DNA of 64,000 nt from an uncultured Pelagibacteraceae bacterium (GTDB lineage Bacteria; Pseudomonadota; Alphaproteobacteria; Pelagibacterales; Pelagibacteraceae): NCBI GenBank assembly GCA_902523185.1, contig CABYYJ010000004.1, positions 37,156 through 101,155 on the forward strand, given 5' to 3'. The notes beneath the pieces are model-generated. The model saw only the letters and a list, made by a program, of their open reading frames with translations, did not search any database and had not been told where the DNA came from. Positions 7,723 through 16,560 of this stretch are shown here, piece after piece. The number at the start of each line of letters is the position of its first letter. Position 1 is the stretch's first letter. The translations under genes were made by a program, and so were the position numbers.

Positions 7723-7772
7723 GAGCCAATATTGTAATTGCGGTAAAGTTCAAAGGCAAATATAAAAGTAAT

Positions 7773-8489
7773 ATGATCATTAAACTTGCGTTTGCTTTTG
7801 GGGCTGGATTTATAAGTTTTCTCACCCCTTGCGTACTTCCAATTATCCCTGGTTATATTTCTTATATTACTGGAAAAGATCTAGGGGAAATAGATAAAGA
7901 CAAATCAATAGTTTTGACTAAAACTATTCTTTTTTCACTAGGTTTCTCCTTTGTTTTTATAACACTTGGAGCGGCCGCTTCTGCAATAGGGAACGTGCTT
8001 CTTTTCTTTTCTAATGAATTACGGATTGTTGCAGGATTAATAATTATTATTTTTTCATTACAAATGTTAGGTTTTTTAAATTTTTCTTTTTTAAACACTG
8101 AAAAAAGAATTCAAACTAATTCAAATTATAAAGATAATTATGCATTTCCTTTTATAGTTGGCGCGGCTTTTGCATTTGGTTGGACACCTTGTATCGGTCC
8201 AGTTTTAGGATCTATAATTGCTTTGTCTGCAACTGAGGCTACGATTAGTAAAGGGATTTTATTACTATCATTTTATTCTTTAGGATTAGCTATCCCATTT
8301 ATATTATCCGGATACTATATGAGTAGATTTTTAAATTCTAAAAAAGGTTTTGGAAAATATTATGGAACTATTACAAAATCTGGCGGAGCTATTCTTTTAC
8401 TAACTGGCATTTTGATTACTACAAATTATATTCAAGTTATAAGTTATTATATTTTGACGACCTTCCCAATTCTCGCTAAAGTTGGTTAA
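7773..8489 (+). CDS. ccdA: Cytochrome c biogenesis protein CcdA (DsbD-type thiol transporter)
   Basis: A 238-residue six-helix membrane protein that moves reducing equivalents from cytoplasmic thioredoxin to the periplasm. The two redox cysteines lie in L-T-P-C20-V-L-P and G-W-T-P-C140-I-G-P, each preceded by proline as in CcdA/DsbD. Residues 101-125 form a loop between the two halves of the internal repeat. It overlaps the ribokinase gene by one base and likely serves haem-c assembly or periplasmic disulfide reduction. Confidence 0.9.
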   Translation: MIIKLAFAFGAGFISFLTPCVLPIIPGYISYITGKDLGEIDKDKSIVLTKTILFSLGFSFVFITLGAAASAIGNVLLFFSNELRIVAGLIIIIFSLQMLGFLNFSFLNTEKRIQTNSNYKDNYAFPFIVGAAFAFGWTPCIGPVLGSIIALSATEATISKGILLLSFYSLGLAIPFILSGYYMSRFLNSKKGFGKYYGTITKSGGAILLLTGILITTNYIQVISYYILTTFPILAKVG

Positions 8490-9391
8490 TGAGTGAAATA
8501 ACAGTCCTAGGTATTTTTGTTGCTGACATAAGTTTTTCTGGACCTAAAATCCCATCAATAGGCGAAACTATTTTAGGAAAAAAATATAATGTAGGCCCAG
8601 GAGGAAAAGGCTGCAATCAAGCTATAGCGATTGCAAGACTTGGAGGAAATACAAATTTTATTAGTAAAATTGGAAAAGATGCATATGGAGAATTAGCTCT
8701 TAAAACTCTTGAAAAAAATAAAATTTCTACAGAAAATATTATTCAAGATGGCAATCAACAAACTGGCGTAGCAGGAATTTTAGTTGATCAAAATACGGGT
8801 AAAAATGCAATCAATGTAATTGTAGGCGCCCCAACTTCTTTGCGAATAAGTGAAATTGAAAAACAAATTAATTTAATAAAAAGATCAAAAATTTTTTTAA
8901 CTCAATTAGAGGTTCCTAAAGACGTAACCTTACATTGTTTGAAAACTGCTAAAGAAAATGGATGTATTACTATTTTAAATCCTGCACCAGCATCTGAAAT
9001 TTCAAAAGAGTTTTATAATAATATCGATTTTTTTACACCTAACGAAACCGAGGCTGAATTTTATACTGGAATAAAGATTACTAGCGAGAAAGAGGCAAAG
9101 CAGGCAGCAGATAAACTTTTAAATTTAGGAATTAAAAAAATAATAATTACGCTAGGAGAAAAAGGGCTGTTTTATTCTGATGGAAAAGAAGAAACTTATT
9201 TAAAAGCCAGCGCAGTAAAAGCTATTGATACTACTGGTGCAGGAGATGCTTTTAATGGGGGTTTAGCTTTTGGATTATCTAAAAAAAAACCAATAAAAGA
9301 GTGTTTAGATTTAGCAAATAAAGTTGCTGGAATTTCTACAACAAAACTTGGTGCTGGTGATGCTATGCCTTTTTTAAAAGATATAAATTAG
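8489..9391 (+). CDS. rbsK: Ribokinase-family (PfkB) sugar kinase
   Basis: A 300-residue PfkB kinase. The N-terminal G-P-G-G-K-G-C-N-Q-A motif (near residue 38) and the C-terminal D-T-T-G-A-G-D-A-F-N-G-G motif (near residue 250) with catalytic aspartate are intact, and N-P-A-P-A and N-E-T-E sit between them as in ribokinase. Ribose is the most likely substrate, but other sugars or nucleosides are possible because no ribose transporter or pyranase lies nearby. It is translationally coupled to ccdA. Confidence 0.82.
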   Translation: MSEITVLGIFVADISFSGPKIPSIGETILGKKYNVGPGGKGCNQAIAIARLGGNTNFISKIGKDAYGELALKTLEKNKISTENIIQDGNQQTGVAGILVDQNTGKNAINVIVGAPTSLRISEIEKQINLIKRSKIFLTQLEVPKDVTLHCLKTAKENGCITILNPAPASEISKEFYNNIDFFTPNETEAEFYTGIKITSEKEAKQAADKLLNLGIKKIIITLGEKGLFYSDGKEETYLKASAVKAIDTTGAGDAFNGGLAFGLSKKKPIKECLDLANKVAGISTTKLGAGDAMPFLKDIN

Positions 9392-9642
9392 GTTAAAAGC
9401 TTATCTAATTCTCCACTTCGATTAGCTTCTTGAAGTTTATCATTACCACCAATGTAATGATCGCCTATAAAAATTTGAGGAATAGTTCTTACGCCATTGG
9501 TTCTTTGTAACATTTCTTTTGCATTAGCTGGATCTGCCCAAATATCTATTTCCTCTATCTCAACATTTTTTGTTTTTAATAAAGCTTTTGCTGCCGCGCA
9601 AAATGAGCAAGGATTGCCAGTATACATTGTGACTTTTTTCAT
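9388..9642 (-). CDS. grxC: Glutaredoxin 3 (dithiol)
   Basis: An 84-residue glutaredoxin with redox motif C12-S-F-C15 (family CPYC), the cis-proline stretch V-R-T-I-P-Q-I-F-I-G and the G-G-N-D-K-L glutathione-binding turn. It uses glutathione to reduce disulfides and ribonucleotide reductase, so it depends on the gshA-gshB products. It ends 4 bases inside the convergent kinase gene and lies directly behind the DUF2805 gene. Confidence 0.9.
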   Translation of the reverse strand: MKKVTMYTGNPCSFCAAAKALLKTKNVEIEEIDIWADPANAKEMLQRTNGVRTIPQIFIGDHYIGGNDKLQEANRSGELDKLLT

Positions 9643-9644
9643 AA

Positions 9645-9941
9645 TTAATACATATCAGATAATTTAATTTTTTCTCTAAGTTTTTTTCTACCTAACTGAA
9701 ACTTTTTTCTATGCTTAATGCTAGTATTATGTACTCTTTTTCTCCATAGCCTAAAAGAACCTGGTTTTAAATTTTTTCTCATTATTTTAATGACTTGAGA
9801 CTCATTCTTTCCAGTTTTCTCTTTAATCTCCTCAAAAGTAATCCTATCGGCCCACGCAGCCCAAATTATCCAATTATCATCTTTTTCTTTTGGCTCGGGA
9901 TTTTTAACTCGTGTTTGAGGGATAAAACTTTTTTTCTTCAT
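9645..9941 (-). CDS. DUF2805/TIGR03643 family protein
   Basis: A 98-residue very basic protein containing I-I-W-A-A-W-A-D-R-I-T-F-E-E-I-K-E-K-T-G, typical of the DUF2805 family, followed by a helix-turn-helix-like stretch (E-S-Q-V-I-K-I-M-R) and F-R-L-W-R-K-R-V. The composition suggests nucleic-acid binding, but the family has no established function. The C-terminal 25 residues are almost all basic or polar. It probably shares a transcript with grxC. Confidence 0.75.
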   Translation of the reverse strand: MKKKSFIPQTRVKNPEPKEKDDNWIIWAAWADRITFEEIKEKTGKNESQVIKIMRKNLKPGSFRLWRKRVHNTSIKHRKKFQLGRKKLREKIKLSDMY

Positions 9942-9954
9942 AAATTTATATATA

Positions 9955-10581
9955 GTGACTAATCAAATGTTTCCAACAGACTATATAATATTTTTACAAA
10001 TCATATTATTTTTATTCATTTCTCCAGGTCCGCCTAGGGTTGTTATAGTTTCACACACATTGAACTATGGGTTAAATAGATCTGTTTGGACTGCATTAGG
10101 TGATATATCTGCAAATACTATCCAAGCTATTTTAGTAGTTTTTTTAATTGGTTCTTTTTTAAGCGATAACCCTCAAGTTCTTTATTATTTAAAGTGGGCA
10201 GGAATATTCTATATAGTTTATTTAGCCTATGACACTTTTACTTCTAAAATTAGAAGTTTTAATTCTAAAGACCAAAATTTAAAATCACCATTCTCATTTT
10301 ATAAAGACGGATTGTTAGTAGCAGGTTTGAGCCCAAAAGCACTTTTATTCTTTGGAACAATATTTCCTACTTTTATAAATTTTGGATCAAATATAATTTC
10401 ACAGTTTTTAATATTATTGATTACTTATGTGATTTTAGATTTTTTAACGTTAATGATCTACGGAATGGCAGCTGAGAAAATTTCAGTATGGTTGAGGAGT
10501 AAACCGAAGCTGTTAAATACAATTTCTGCGTGTGTTCTTCTAATTTTAGCAGTTTACATTGCTGCGACACAGAATTTTTAA
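9955..10581 (+). CDS. LysE/RhtB-family amino-acid exporter
   Basis: A 208-residue six-helix transporter with the N-terminal F-I-S-P-G-P signature and a G-x-x-x-G-L-S-P-K-A-L-L-F-F-G motif before helix 4. The family exports amino acids such as lysine, homoserine or threonine. The longest frame starts with GTG at 9955; ATG 9967 is equally likely. It is divergent from the DUF2805 gene, and the ABC operon promoter follows its stop. Confidence 0.78.
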   Translation: MTNQMFPTDYIIFLQIILFLFISPGPPRVVIVSHTLNYGLNRSVWTALGDISANTIQAILVVFLIGSFLSDNPQVLYYLKWAGIFYIVYLAYDTFTSKIRSFNSKDQNLKSPFSFYKDGLLVAGLSPKALLFFGTIFPTFINFGSNIISQFLILLITYVILDFLTLMIYGMAAEKISVWLRSKPKLLNTISACVLLILAVYIAATQNF

Positions 10582-10594
10582 TCACTTCTTACTG

Positions 10595-10623
10595 TTGTCA
10601 AAATCTCTATTTCTTGTTTTAAT
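10595..10623 (+). promoter_or_regulatory. Sigma70-like promoter of the ABC transporter operon
   Basis: A -35 TTGTCA (10595-10600), a 17-base spacer and a -10 TTTAAT (10618-10623) precede the binding-protein gene. A GGGG-containing ribosome site lies just before its ATG at 10660. Prediction by consensus only. Confidence 0.6.
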
Positions 10624-10645
10624 TAATTATTAATTAATTAATTAA
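10619..10645. repeat. AT-only TTAA repeat tract
   Basis: Six overlapping TTAATTAA-like units make an almost perfectly palindromic AT stretch between the -10 element and the ribosome site. It may ease melting, form a weak 5' hairpin or bind a regulator. Such tracts can also arise by slippage in an AT-rich genome. Confidence 0.5.
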
Positions 10646-10659
10646 CAAGAGGGGAAATA

Positions 10660-11901
10660 ATGAATAAAATAGCAAAACTATTTGTTACATTTATTTCAGC
10701 AATAACTTTAGCACTTGTTTCTTTCACTTCTTCTTTTGCAAAAGTAGACGGTGAATACATTGTGTTAGGTTCTGCAATATCTCTTACAGGTAAATACTCT
10801 TCAAATGGAGTTCATACTCAAAATGGTTATAACATGGCCGTTGATAGAATTAACAAAATGGGTGGAGTAGAAGTACAAGGTAAGAAATATAAGTTTGAGA
10901 TCATTTACTATGATGATGAGTCAAACCCAAAAAGAGCCGCTCAGTTAGCTGAAAGACTAATTAAACAAGATGGCGTTCATTACATGCTTGGACCATACAG
11001 TTCAGGTTTAACGAAAGCCATTGCACCAGTAACCGAGAAATATAAAATTCCTATGGTTGAAGCGAATGGTGCATCTAGATCTTTATTTACAAAAGGATAC
11101 AAATATTTGTTCGCAGTGTTATCACCAGCTAACCAATACCTTGAAGTAGCTATTGATTTAGCGGTAGAAAAAAACGGTGGTAAAGGAGTAAAAATTGCTC
11201 AAGCATTTGAACAAGATGCTTTCTCACAAGACGTGAGACTTGGTATTTTAGATGCAGCAAAAAGAACTGGCTCTGAAATTATTATAGACGACCCACTACC
11301 AAAAGAACTAAACGATATGGCAGCTACATTAGCTAAAGTAAAAGTAGTTAAGCCAGATGTTCTTGTTGTATCAGGTCACACAAAAGGTGCATTAACTGCG
11401 ATCAGACAAATTTCTGAAATGAAAGTTGATGTTCCTATGTTAGCGATGACACACTGCGATGCTGCTAAACTTTCTAAACAACATGGAAAGAAATCAGAAT
11501 TCGCATTGTGCGCTTCTCAGTGGCACAAAAATTTATCTTACAAGGATAAATTCTTTGGCTCTGGTAAGAAATACGCTAAAGACTTCCAAAAAGAATTTGG
11601 ATATGACCCGCCATATCAATCAGCAGAGTCTTCTGCAGCATTATTAGTATTTAAAGATGCGTTCGAAAGAGCAAACTCTTTTGATAGAGATGCAGTTAGA
11701 GATGCGCTAGTTGATACAGAAATGCAAACTTTCTATGGAAACATTAAATTTGGACCTGGTGGCCAAAACGTTGCTAAGCCAATGATCTTGTTCCAAGTAA
11801 GATGTAAAGGGGATGATTGTGAGAATAGAGTAGTAGCTCCAACAAAATGGGCTTCTGATAAGTTCTATCATCCAATCCCTAAATGGTCTGAAAGAAGTTA
11901 A
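10660..11901 (+). CDS. livK: Branched-chain-amino-acid-type ABC substrate-binding protein
   Basis: A 413-residue type-I periplasmic binding protein (Peripla_BP_6). A signal peptide ends near S-S-F-A-K (about residue 24). The first beta strand is I-V-L-G-S-A-I-S-L-T-G-K-Y-S-S-N-G, followed by Y-Y-D-D-E-S-N-P-K-R-A-A and G-P-Y-S-S-G-L-T-K-A, typical ligand-contact loops. The family binds branched-chain and other amino acids, amides, urea and aromatic acids, so the symbol marks the family, not the ligand. Four cysteines in the last third could form disulfides. A strong promoter and ribosome site precede it and a terminator follows, as expected for an abundant binding protein. Confidence 0.85.
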   Translation: MNKIAKLFVTFISAITLALVSFTSSFAKVDGEYIVLGSAISLTGKYSSNGVHTQNGYNMAVDRINKMGGVEVQGKKYKFEIIYYDDESNPKRAAQLAERLIKQDGVHYMLGPYSSGLTKAIAPVTEKYKIPMVEANGASRSLFTKGYKYLFAVLSPANQYLEVAIDLAVEKNGGKGVKIAQAFEQDAFSQDVRLGILDAAKRTGSEIIIDDPLPKELNDMAATLAKVKVVKPDVLVVSGHTKGALTAIRQISEMKVDVPMLAMTHCDAAKLSKQHGKKSEFALCASQWHKNLSYKDKFFGSGKKYAKDFQKEFGYDPPYQSAESSAALLVFKDAFERANSFDRDAVRDALVDTEMQTFYGNIKFGPGGQNVAKPMILFQVRCKGDDCENRVVAPTKWASDKFYHPIPKWSERS

Positions 11902-11919
11902 TAACTTCTAATTATTTTG

Positions 11920-11947
11920 AAAAGCCTCTAGTTTTCTAGGGGCTTTT
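11920..11947 (+). terminator. Intrinsic terminator between binding protein and permease genes
   Basis: A 12-bp stem (11920-11931 with 11936-11947, including one G-T pair) with a TTTT loop is followed by CTTTT. Being inside the operon, it probably acts as an attenuator, keeping binding-protein mRNA in excess over the membrane components. Confidence 0.85.
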
Positions 11948-11968
11948 CTTTTAAAAGAGACAATCTAT

Positions 11969-12862
11969 ATGGATTTTTTAATATTCAAGGCACCCATTTT
12001 AATGGTCCAAGCTTCAATGGACGGAATTTTAATAGGAATATTATTTGCTTTAATAGCTTATGGAATGGCCCTCCAATGGGGCGTTATGAACATAATCAAT
12101 ATTGCACAAGGTGATTTAGTTATTCTTGGAGGTTACATTGCATACACTATTTATCTTTGGGGAATTCATCCTGCTTGGGGAGTTATTATTTCTCCAATAA
12201 TAATGTTTTTTGTAGGTTGGGCACTTTACAAACTGGTTATTAATAAAGTTGTGGATCGAGATTTATTTATTTCAATTTTAGCTACGTTTGGTATTGCAAT
12301 TGTAATGCAACAACTTATGAACTTTATTTTTGGAGCCGACGTAGTTGTGGCACAGTCTGAATATGGAACAACAATGTTATTTGATAATTCAGTAACCTTA
12401 CCAAATTCAAAAATATTCTCTGCTTTTATAAGTGTTTTATATGCAGTAGCTCTCGTTATTTACATGAAAAAGTCTAGACTTGGACGAGCTATAAGAGCTA
12501 CAGCACAAAATGCTAGGGCTGCAAAAATTTTAGGTGTGGATACAGAAAAAGTTTATGCTGCAACTTTTGGAATTAACGCCGCATTATGCGGAATTGCAGG
12601 AGCTTTAATTTCAATAACTCTAACACTTCACCCTTATGTAGGACTTCCATATACAGTAAGATCCTTTATGATAGTTATTGTTGCGGGTCTTGGAAACTTA
12701 CCTGCGGTGGCAGTTTCTGGGATGGGGTTAGGTCTTTTTGAGGAATTTGCTGATTACATTTTAGGAACAGAATTTAGAATTGGTGCAGTATTTTTACTAC
12801 TAGTCTTAATATTAGTTTACAGAAGATTTAAACTTTCAAGAAAAAGGGAATATTTAAAATGA
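11969..12862 (+). CDS. livH: ABC permease, LivH type
   Basis: A 297-residue membrane protein with about eight helices. Residues 15-60 hold the G-I-L-I-G-I-L-F-A-L-I-A-Y-G-M-A and N-I-A-Q-G-D-L-V motifs of LivH. R-A-T-A-Q-N-A-R-A-A-K-I-L-G-V near residue 180 is the coupling-helix (EAA-like) loop contacting the ATPase. It starts 21 bases after the intra-operon terminator stem and overlaps the hydrolase gene by 4 bases. Confidence 0.88.
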   Translation: MDFLIFKAPILMVQASMDGILIGILFALIAYGMALQWGVMNIINIAQGDLVILGGYIAYTIYLWGIHPAWGVIISPIIMFFVGWALYKLVINKVVDRDLFISILATFGIAIVMQQLMNFIFGADVVVAQSEYGTTMLFDNSVTLPNSKIFSAFISVLYAVALVIYMKKSRLGRAIRATAQNARAAKILGVDTEKVYAATFGINAALCGIAGALISITLTLHPYVGLPYTVRSFMIVIVAGLGNLPAVAVSGMGLGLFEEFADYILGTEFRIGAVFLLLVLILVYRRFKLSRKREYLK

Positions 12863-13989
12863 AGAAAAGTTTTCTTTTCTTATTTGCAATTTTATTCTCG
12901 ACTAGCTTACTAGCTCATGAACCACCAAATTTTAATTCCAAAGACAATTGCAGAAAGAAATTATCGATGCTTAAAGGTATCTCCAAGTTAAAGGGTTATG
13001 ATGGAGGTGAAATAATCAAATTTAGTTCCTATACTGGATTTGATCAGAGAACAGTCTTAATAGATGGCCATTTAAATAACCCAGTTGAAATTACAGGATA
13101 TCTTCGATTGCCAGAGGGAACAGGTAAAGTTCCTATAGTAATTTACACGCATAGTAGCGGAGGACCAGGAGATTATGTTTGGGATGACTTCGTGTATCAT
13201 GCTGCACAAAATCTTCTGAAAGATGGCATTGGTGTTATGTACATTGATAATTTTTGTGCAAGAGGTGCCAGGTCTACGTGGCGAGACCAGTCTAAAGTTC
13301 CTTTAATTAATGGAGCTATTGATGCACTTATGGCTTTAAAAGTTTTAAAATCTCATCCTAGATCAAATGGGAAATTTGGAACAACTGGCCACTCGAGAGG
13401 TGGAACTAATTCATTTTTTTTATCGGATGTTAAACTCACATCGAAGTTTCTTGGTGGCACAAAAGGTTTTGATGCGATTTTACCTGAAGCAGCAGAATGT
13501 AGGATGGCTGGCTTTTTTGCAGAACCAGAATTAACTTCTAATACCACAATGCTTGTAGTGCACGGCGGTGCAGACGATTATACTTTGGCTAAGTTTTGTA
13601 AAGAACATGCCGACAGAATTAAAGCTCCTCCAGGAAAAGTAAAAGTTGATATTAAAGAAGGTTGGTACCATGTATGGCACGCAGGTAAAAAACCATGGAG
13701 AGAAAAAATGGCGATGACACTTCATGATTGTCCAGATTTTTTTGTTGATAATGAAGGTCGATTTACAAATCCTATATGGGTTGAGTGGATGGTAAATAAA
13801 CACAAAAAATATGCTTCGGTAGAAGAATTTTATGACGCTGCACAAAAAGATCCCAGAAAAGCTTGGAAAACTGGTTTTAAAGTTATGAAAAAAGAAAAAT
13901 GTATTTCTAAAGGAGTAACTATAGGCGGAGATAACGCAGATACTTATATGCCTCAATTTATAAATTTCTTTAAGGAAAATTTATTATGA
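12859..13989 (+). CDS. Exported alpha/beta hydrolase (dienelactone-hydrolase-like) inside the ABC operon
   Basis: A 376-residue protein with a signal peptide (residues 1-19, cleavage near L-L-A-H). The catalytic serine is S179 in G-H-S-R-G-G; D239 or D240 in H-G-G-A-D-D and H271 or H274 in Y-H-V-W-H complete a triad. H-S-S-G-G-P-G-D near residue 98 looks like the oxyanion region. Several cysteines fit an oxidising periplasm. It overlaps livH by 4 bases and livM by 4 bases, so it is made with the transporter. The likely role is periplasmic hydrolysis of an ester or amide to release the transported compound. That link is inferred from position; the substrate is unknown. Confidence 0.8.
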   Translation: MKKSFLFLFAILFSTSLLAHEPPNFNSKDNCRKKLSMLKGISKLKGYDGGEIIKFSSYTGFDQRTVLIDGHLNNPVEITGYLRLPEGTGKVPIVIYTHSSGGPGDYVWDDFVYHAAQNLLKDGIGVMYIDNFCARGARSTWRDQSKVPLINGAIDALMALKVLKSHPRSNGKFGTTGHSRGGTNSFFLSDVKLTSKFLGGTKGFDAILPEAAECRMAGFFAEPELTSNTTMLVVHGGADDYTLAKFCKEHADRIKAPPGKVKVDIKEGWYHVWHAGKKPWREKMAMTLHDCPDFFVDNEGRFTNPIWVEWMVNKHKKYASVEEFYDAAQKDPRKAWKTGFKVMKKEKCISKGVTIGGDNADTYMPQFINFFKENLL

Positions 13990-15044
13990 TGAAACAAAAA
14001 GATTTAATATTATATTCTGGCCTAATTATCTTAGGTTTAGCAGCACCTTATTTATTTTCTGCTTTTAAAGTTCAGCTTACATATCTTTGTGTATTGATTG
14101 TTCTAGCAATGACTTGGAACTTACAAGGTGGAGAGATGGGCTACAATACTTTTGGAAATATTCTTTTCTATGGTCTTGGAATGTATTTAACCGCTTCGGT
14201 TCAAGTAGGTATGTTTTTTCCACTAGCTGAATGGACTGAGGCGGGTGGAGAAAAAACTTTTGTACATACTACAGCGCAATATTTTCAAGGGATAGGTGTT
14301 GGATTATTAGTTTCAGCAATTGTTCCTGCTGTAATTGCCGGCGCTATAGGTTATGCTATTTTAGGCTTGAGAGGCCATTACTTTGCTATTTGTACTTTAG
14401 GTTTAGGAATTGCAGCAGGTGAAATTGCGGGCGGAATAGAAATTATTGGAGCAGGTCAAGGTTTTACTACACCACCTTTTCCTGCAGAGATAGTTGACCT
14501 TGAAGCCAGAGGAAAATTTTTCTACTTTTTAAGTTTAGCATTATTAATTGGAACATTTGTATTTGTTAAATACATTTACGGCTCTAGATTTAGATTAATC
14601 TTGAATGCCATTAGAGATAATGAGGATAAAGCAGAAGCAATGGGTATTCAAACTATGAAATATAAAATTGTAGGTTGGATGTGTTCGGCATTTTTCTGTG
14701 GAATTGCTGGAGGAATTATGGGCGGACTAATTGGTTATATAGACTCAACTGATGTTGCATTTGATGGAAGAGAGATGGGAGTATTCATGGTTCTAATGGC
14801 AATTCTTGGCGGAAAAGGAACTTTATGGGGACCAGTAATTGGTGCAACTTTATTCCATTTCTTCAAAGAAGGACTTTGGACTTTAATATTAGGCTGGCAA
14901 TATGTTGCGCTTGGAGTTTTGATTGTAGTGATTGTAATTTATTTCCCAGAGGGATTGATGGGTTGGTTGAGAGAAAAATATCCTGAAAGATTTGGTGAAG
15001 TGATAGATGAAAAAGATCGTAAAGCACAGGTAGAATTAAAATGA
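13986..15044 (+). CDS. livM: ABC permease, LivM type
   Basis: A 352-residue membrane protein. G-L-R-G-H-Y-F-A-I-C-T-L-G-L near residue 125, the coupling motif I-R-D-N-E-D-K-A-E-A-M-G-I (near 215) and the C-terminal G-G-K-G-T-L-W-G-P-V-I-G-A identify LivM. Compared with E. coli LivM it has an extra loop near residues 75-95 (E-W-T-E-A-G-G-E-K). It overlaps the preceding hydrolase gene and livG by 4 bases each. Confidence 0.9.
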   Translation: MMKQKDLILYSGLIILGLAAPYLFSAFKVQLTYLCVLIVLAMTWNLQGGEMGYNTFGNILFYGLGMYLTASVQVGMFFPLAEWTEAGGEKTFVHTTAQYFQGIGVGLLVSAIVPAVIAGAIGYAILGLRGHYFAICTLGLGIAAGEIAGGIEIIGAGQGFTTPPFPAEIVDLEARGKFFYFLSLALLIGTFVFVKYIYGSRFRLILNAIRDNEDKAEAMGIQTMKYKIVGWMCSAFFCGIAGGIMGGLIGYIDSTDVAFDGREMGVFMVLMAILGGKGTLWGPVIGATLFHFFKEGLWTLILGWQYVALGVLIVVIVIYFPEGLMGWLREKYPERFGEVIDEKDRKAQVELK

Positions 15045-15775
15045 GTATTTTACAAGTTAAAAATGTGAGTAAATCTTTTGGCGGTGTTCAAGCCAACGTA
15101 GATATTTCTGTTTCGGTAGAACAAGGATCTATAGTCGGTTTAATAGGACCTAATGGTTCAGGTAAAACTACTTTATTTAATTCTATTGTAGGAACTCATC
15201 CGATTGACAAAGGATCGATTGTTTTTGACAATACAGAAGTTTCCGAAATGCCTGTGCCAGCTGTCGCTAAACTTGGATTGTTAAGAACCTTTCAACAAAC
15301 AAGAATTTACTCAAAACTTAACTGTGTAGAAAACATGCTTATAAGTCATAAAGCGAGTGATTCAGGGTTTATTTTTGCAAAAGTACCTGTTGAGCTTACT
15401 GATAAAGCTGAAAATATTCTAAATTTTGTAGGTCTTTATCAAAAAAGAAATTTGAGAGCAGGAGATTTATCATTTGGACAACAAAAATTACTAGAACTAG
15501 CAATGGCTTTGATGAACGAGCCTAAAATGCTTTTATTAGACGAGCCTACAGCTGGAATTAATCCAACTTTAATTAATGGAATTATAGATAGATTAATTAA
15601 AATAAATAAAGATTATGGAATTACTTTATTAGTCATAGAGCACAATATGAAAGTAATTATGAGTTTAGCTCAAAAAATTTTTTGTTTAGCGCACGGTAAA
15701 ATGCTAGCAGAGGGTTCACCAGATCAAATTAAGAATGATAAGCGAGTTGTTGATGCTTATTTAGGAGCACAGTAA
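15041..15775 (+). CDS. livG: ABC transporter ATPase, LivG type
   Basis: A 244-residue ATPase with Walker A G-P-N-G-S-G-K-T-T (near residue 36), signature L-S-F-G-Q-Q-K-L-L-E (near 145), Walker B M-L-L-L-D-E-P-T-A-G (near 165) and switch histidine I-E-H-N-M. The long Q-loop segment (T-F-Q-Q-T-R-I-Y-S-K-L) is typical of LivG. It works with LivF on the LivH/LivM channel and overlaps livF by one base. Confidence 0.92.
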   Translation: MSILQVKNVSKSFGGVQANVDISVSVEQGSIVGLIGPNGSGKTTLFNSIVGTHPIDKGSIVFDNTEVSEMPVPAVAKLGLLRTFQQTRIYSKLNCVENMLISHKASDSGFIFAKVPVELTDKAENILNFVGLYQKRNLRAGDLSFGQQKLLELAMALMNEPKMLLLDEPTAGINPTLINGIIDRLIKINKDYGITLLVIEHNMKVIMSLAQKIFCLAHGKMLAEGSPDQIKNDKRVVDAYLGAQ

Positions 15776-16560
15776 TGGCAAATCAATACGATGTTTTAGG
15801 TAAAGCGCCTGGTTTAGAAGATTTAAATAAATTATCTCCTAATGATGTTCACTTAACTATAAGAGGTTTAAACGCCGGTTACGGAAAAATGGAAATCCTT
15901 CACAATTTTGATTTAACAGTTAGCAAGGCCCAATCGTTATGTCTTATAGGCCCTAATGGAGCAGGAAAATCTACAATACTTCACTCTATATATGGATTTA
16001 CAAATATTTTTGATGGAAAAATTGAATTAGAAGGAAATGAAATTACAACATTAACTCCTGCTCAGAAACTTAGTAAAGTGGGCATAGCTTATATCTTACA
16101 AGATAACTCAGTATTTCCTGACATGACAGTTGAGGAAAATCTTTTAATGGGTGGATATATTAAAGATAAACAGGACGAAGCTTACGAGGAAGCTGAGAGA
16201 ATTTTTCAGAAATATGAAAGATTAAGAAATAGAAGAAATCAACCTGCAAAAGTATTATCAGGTGGCGAGAGAAGATTATTAGAAATTTCAAGAGCATTAG
16301 TTATGAAGCCATCAGTTTTATTAGTAGATGAACCATCAATCGGTTTGGAACCAAAATATATTAATATGGTTTTTGAAATTTTAGAGGATCTTCAAAAAGC
16401 AGAGAAGAAAACAATAATACTTGTAGAACAAAATGCAAAAAAAGGTTTAGAGTTCGCAGATATAGGGTACGTTTTAGTATCTGGTCAGACAGCCATTGCA
16501 GGTAAAGGGGATGATCTTTTAAAAAATCCAGACGTAGGAAGATTATTCCTTGGTGGATGA
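15775..16560 (+). CDS. livF: ABC transporter ATPase, LivF type
   Basis: A 261-residue ATPase with Walker A G-P-N-G-A-G-K-S-T, Y-I-L-Q-D-N-S-V-F-P-D-M-T-V-E-E-N-L around the Q-loop, signature L-S-G-G-E-R-R-L-L-E, Walker B V-L-L-V-D-E-P-S-I-G-L and V-E-Q-N, where LivF has glutamine instead of histidine. It carries about 25 extra N-terminal residues before the usual LivF start. The stop overlaps azlC by 4 bases. Confidence 0.9.
   Translation: MANQYDVLGKAPGLEDLNKLSPNDVHLTIRGLNAGYGKMEILHNFDLTVSKAQSLCLIGPNGAGKSTILHSIYGFTNIFDGKIELEGNEITTLTPAQKLSKVGIAYILQDNSVFPDMTVEENLLMGGYIKDKQDEAYEEAERIFQKYERLRNRRNQPAKVLSGGERRLLEISRALVMKPSVLLVDEPSIGLEPKYINMVFEILEDLQKAEKKTIILVEQNAKKGLEFADIGYVLVSGQTAIAGKGDDLLKNPDVGRLFLGG

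Noticed and set aside
13531..13956. 141-codon reverse ORF inside the exported hydrolase gene
   Set aside because: It is antisense to a gene with signal peptide and catalytic motifs; the translation is low-complexity and matches nothing.
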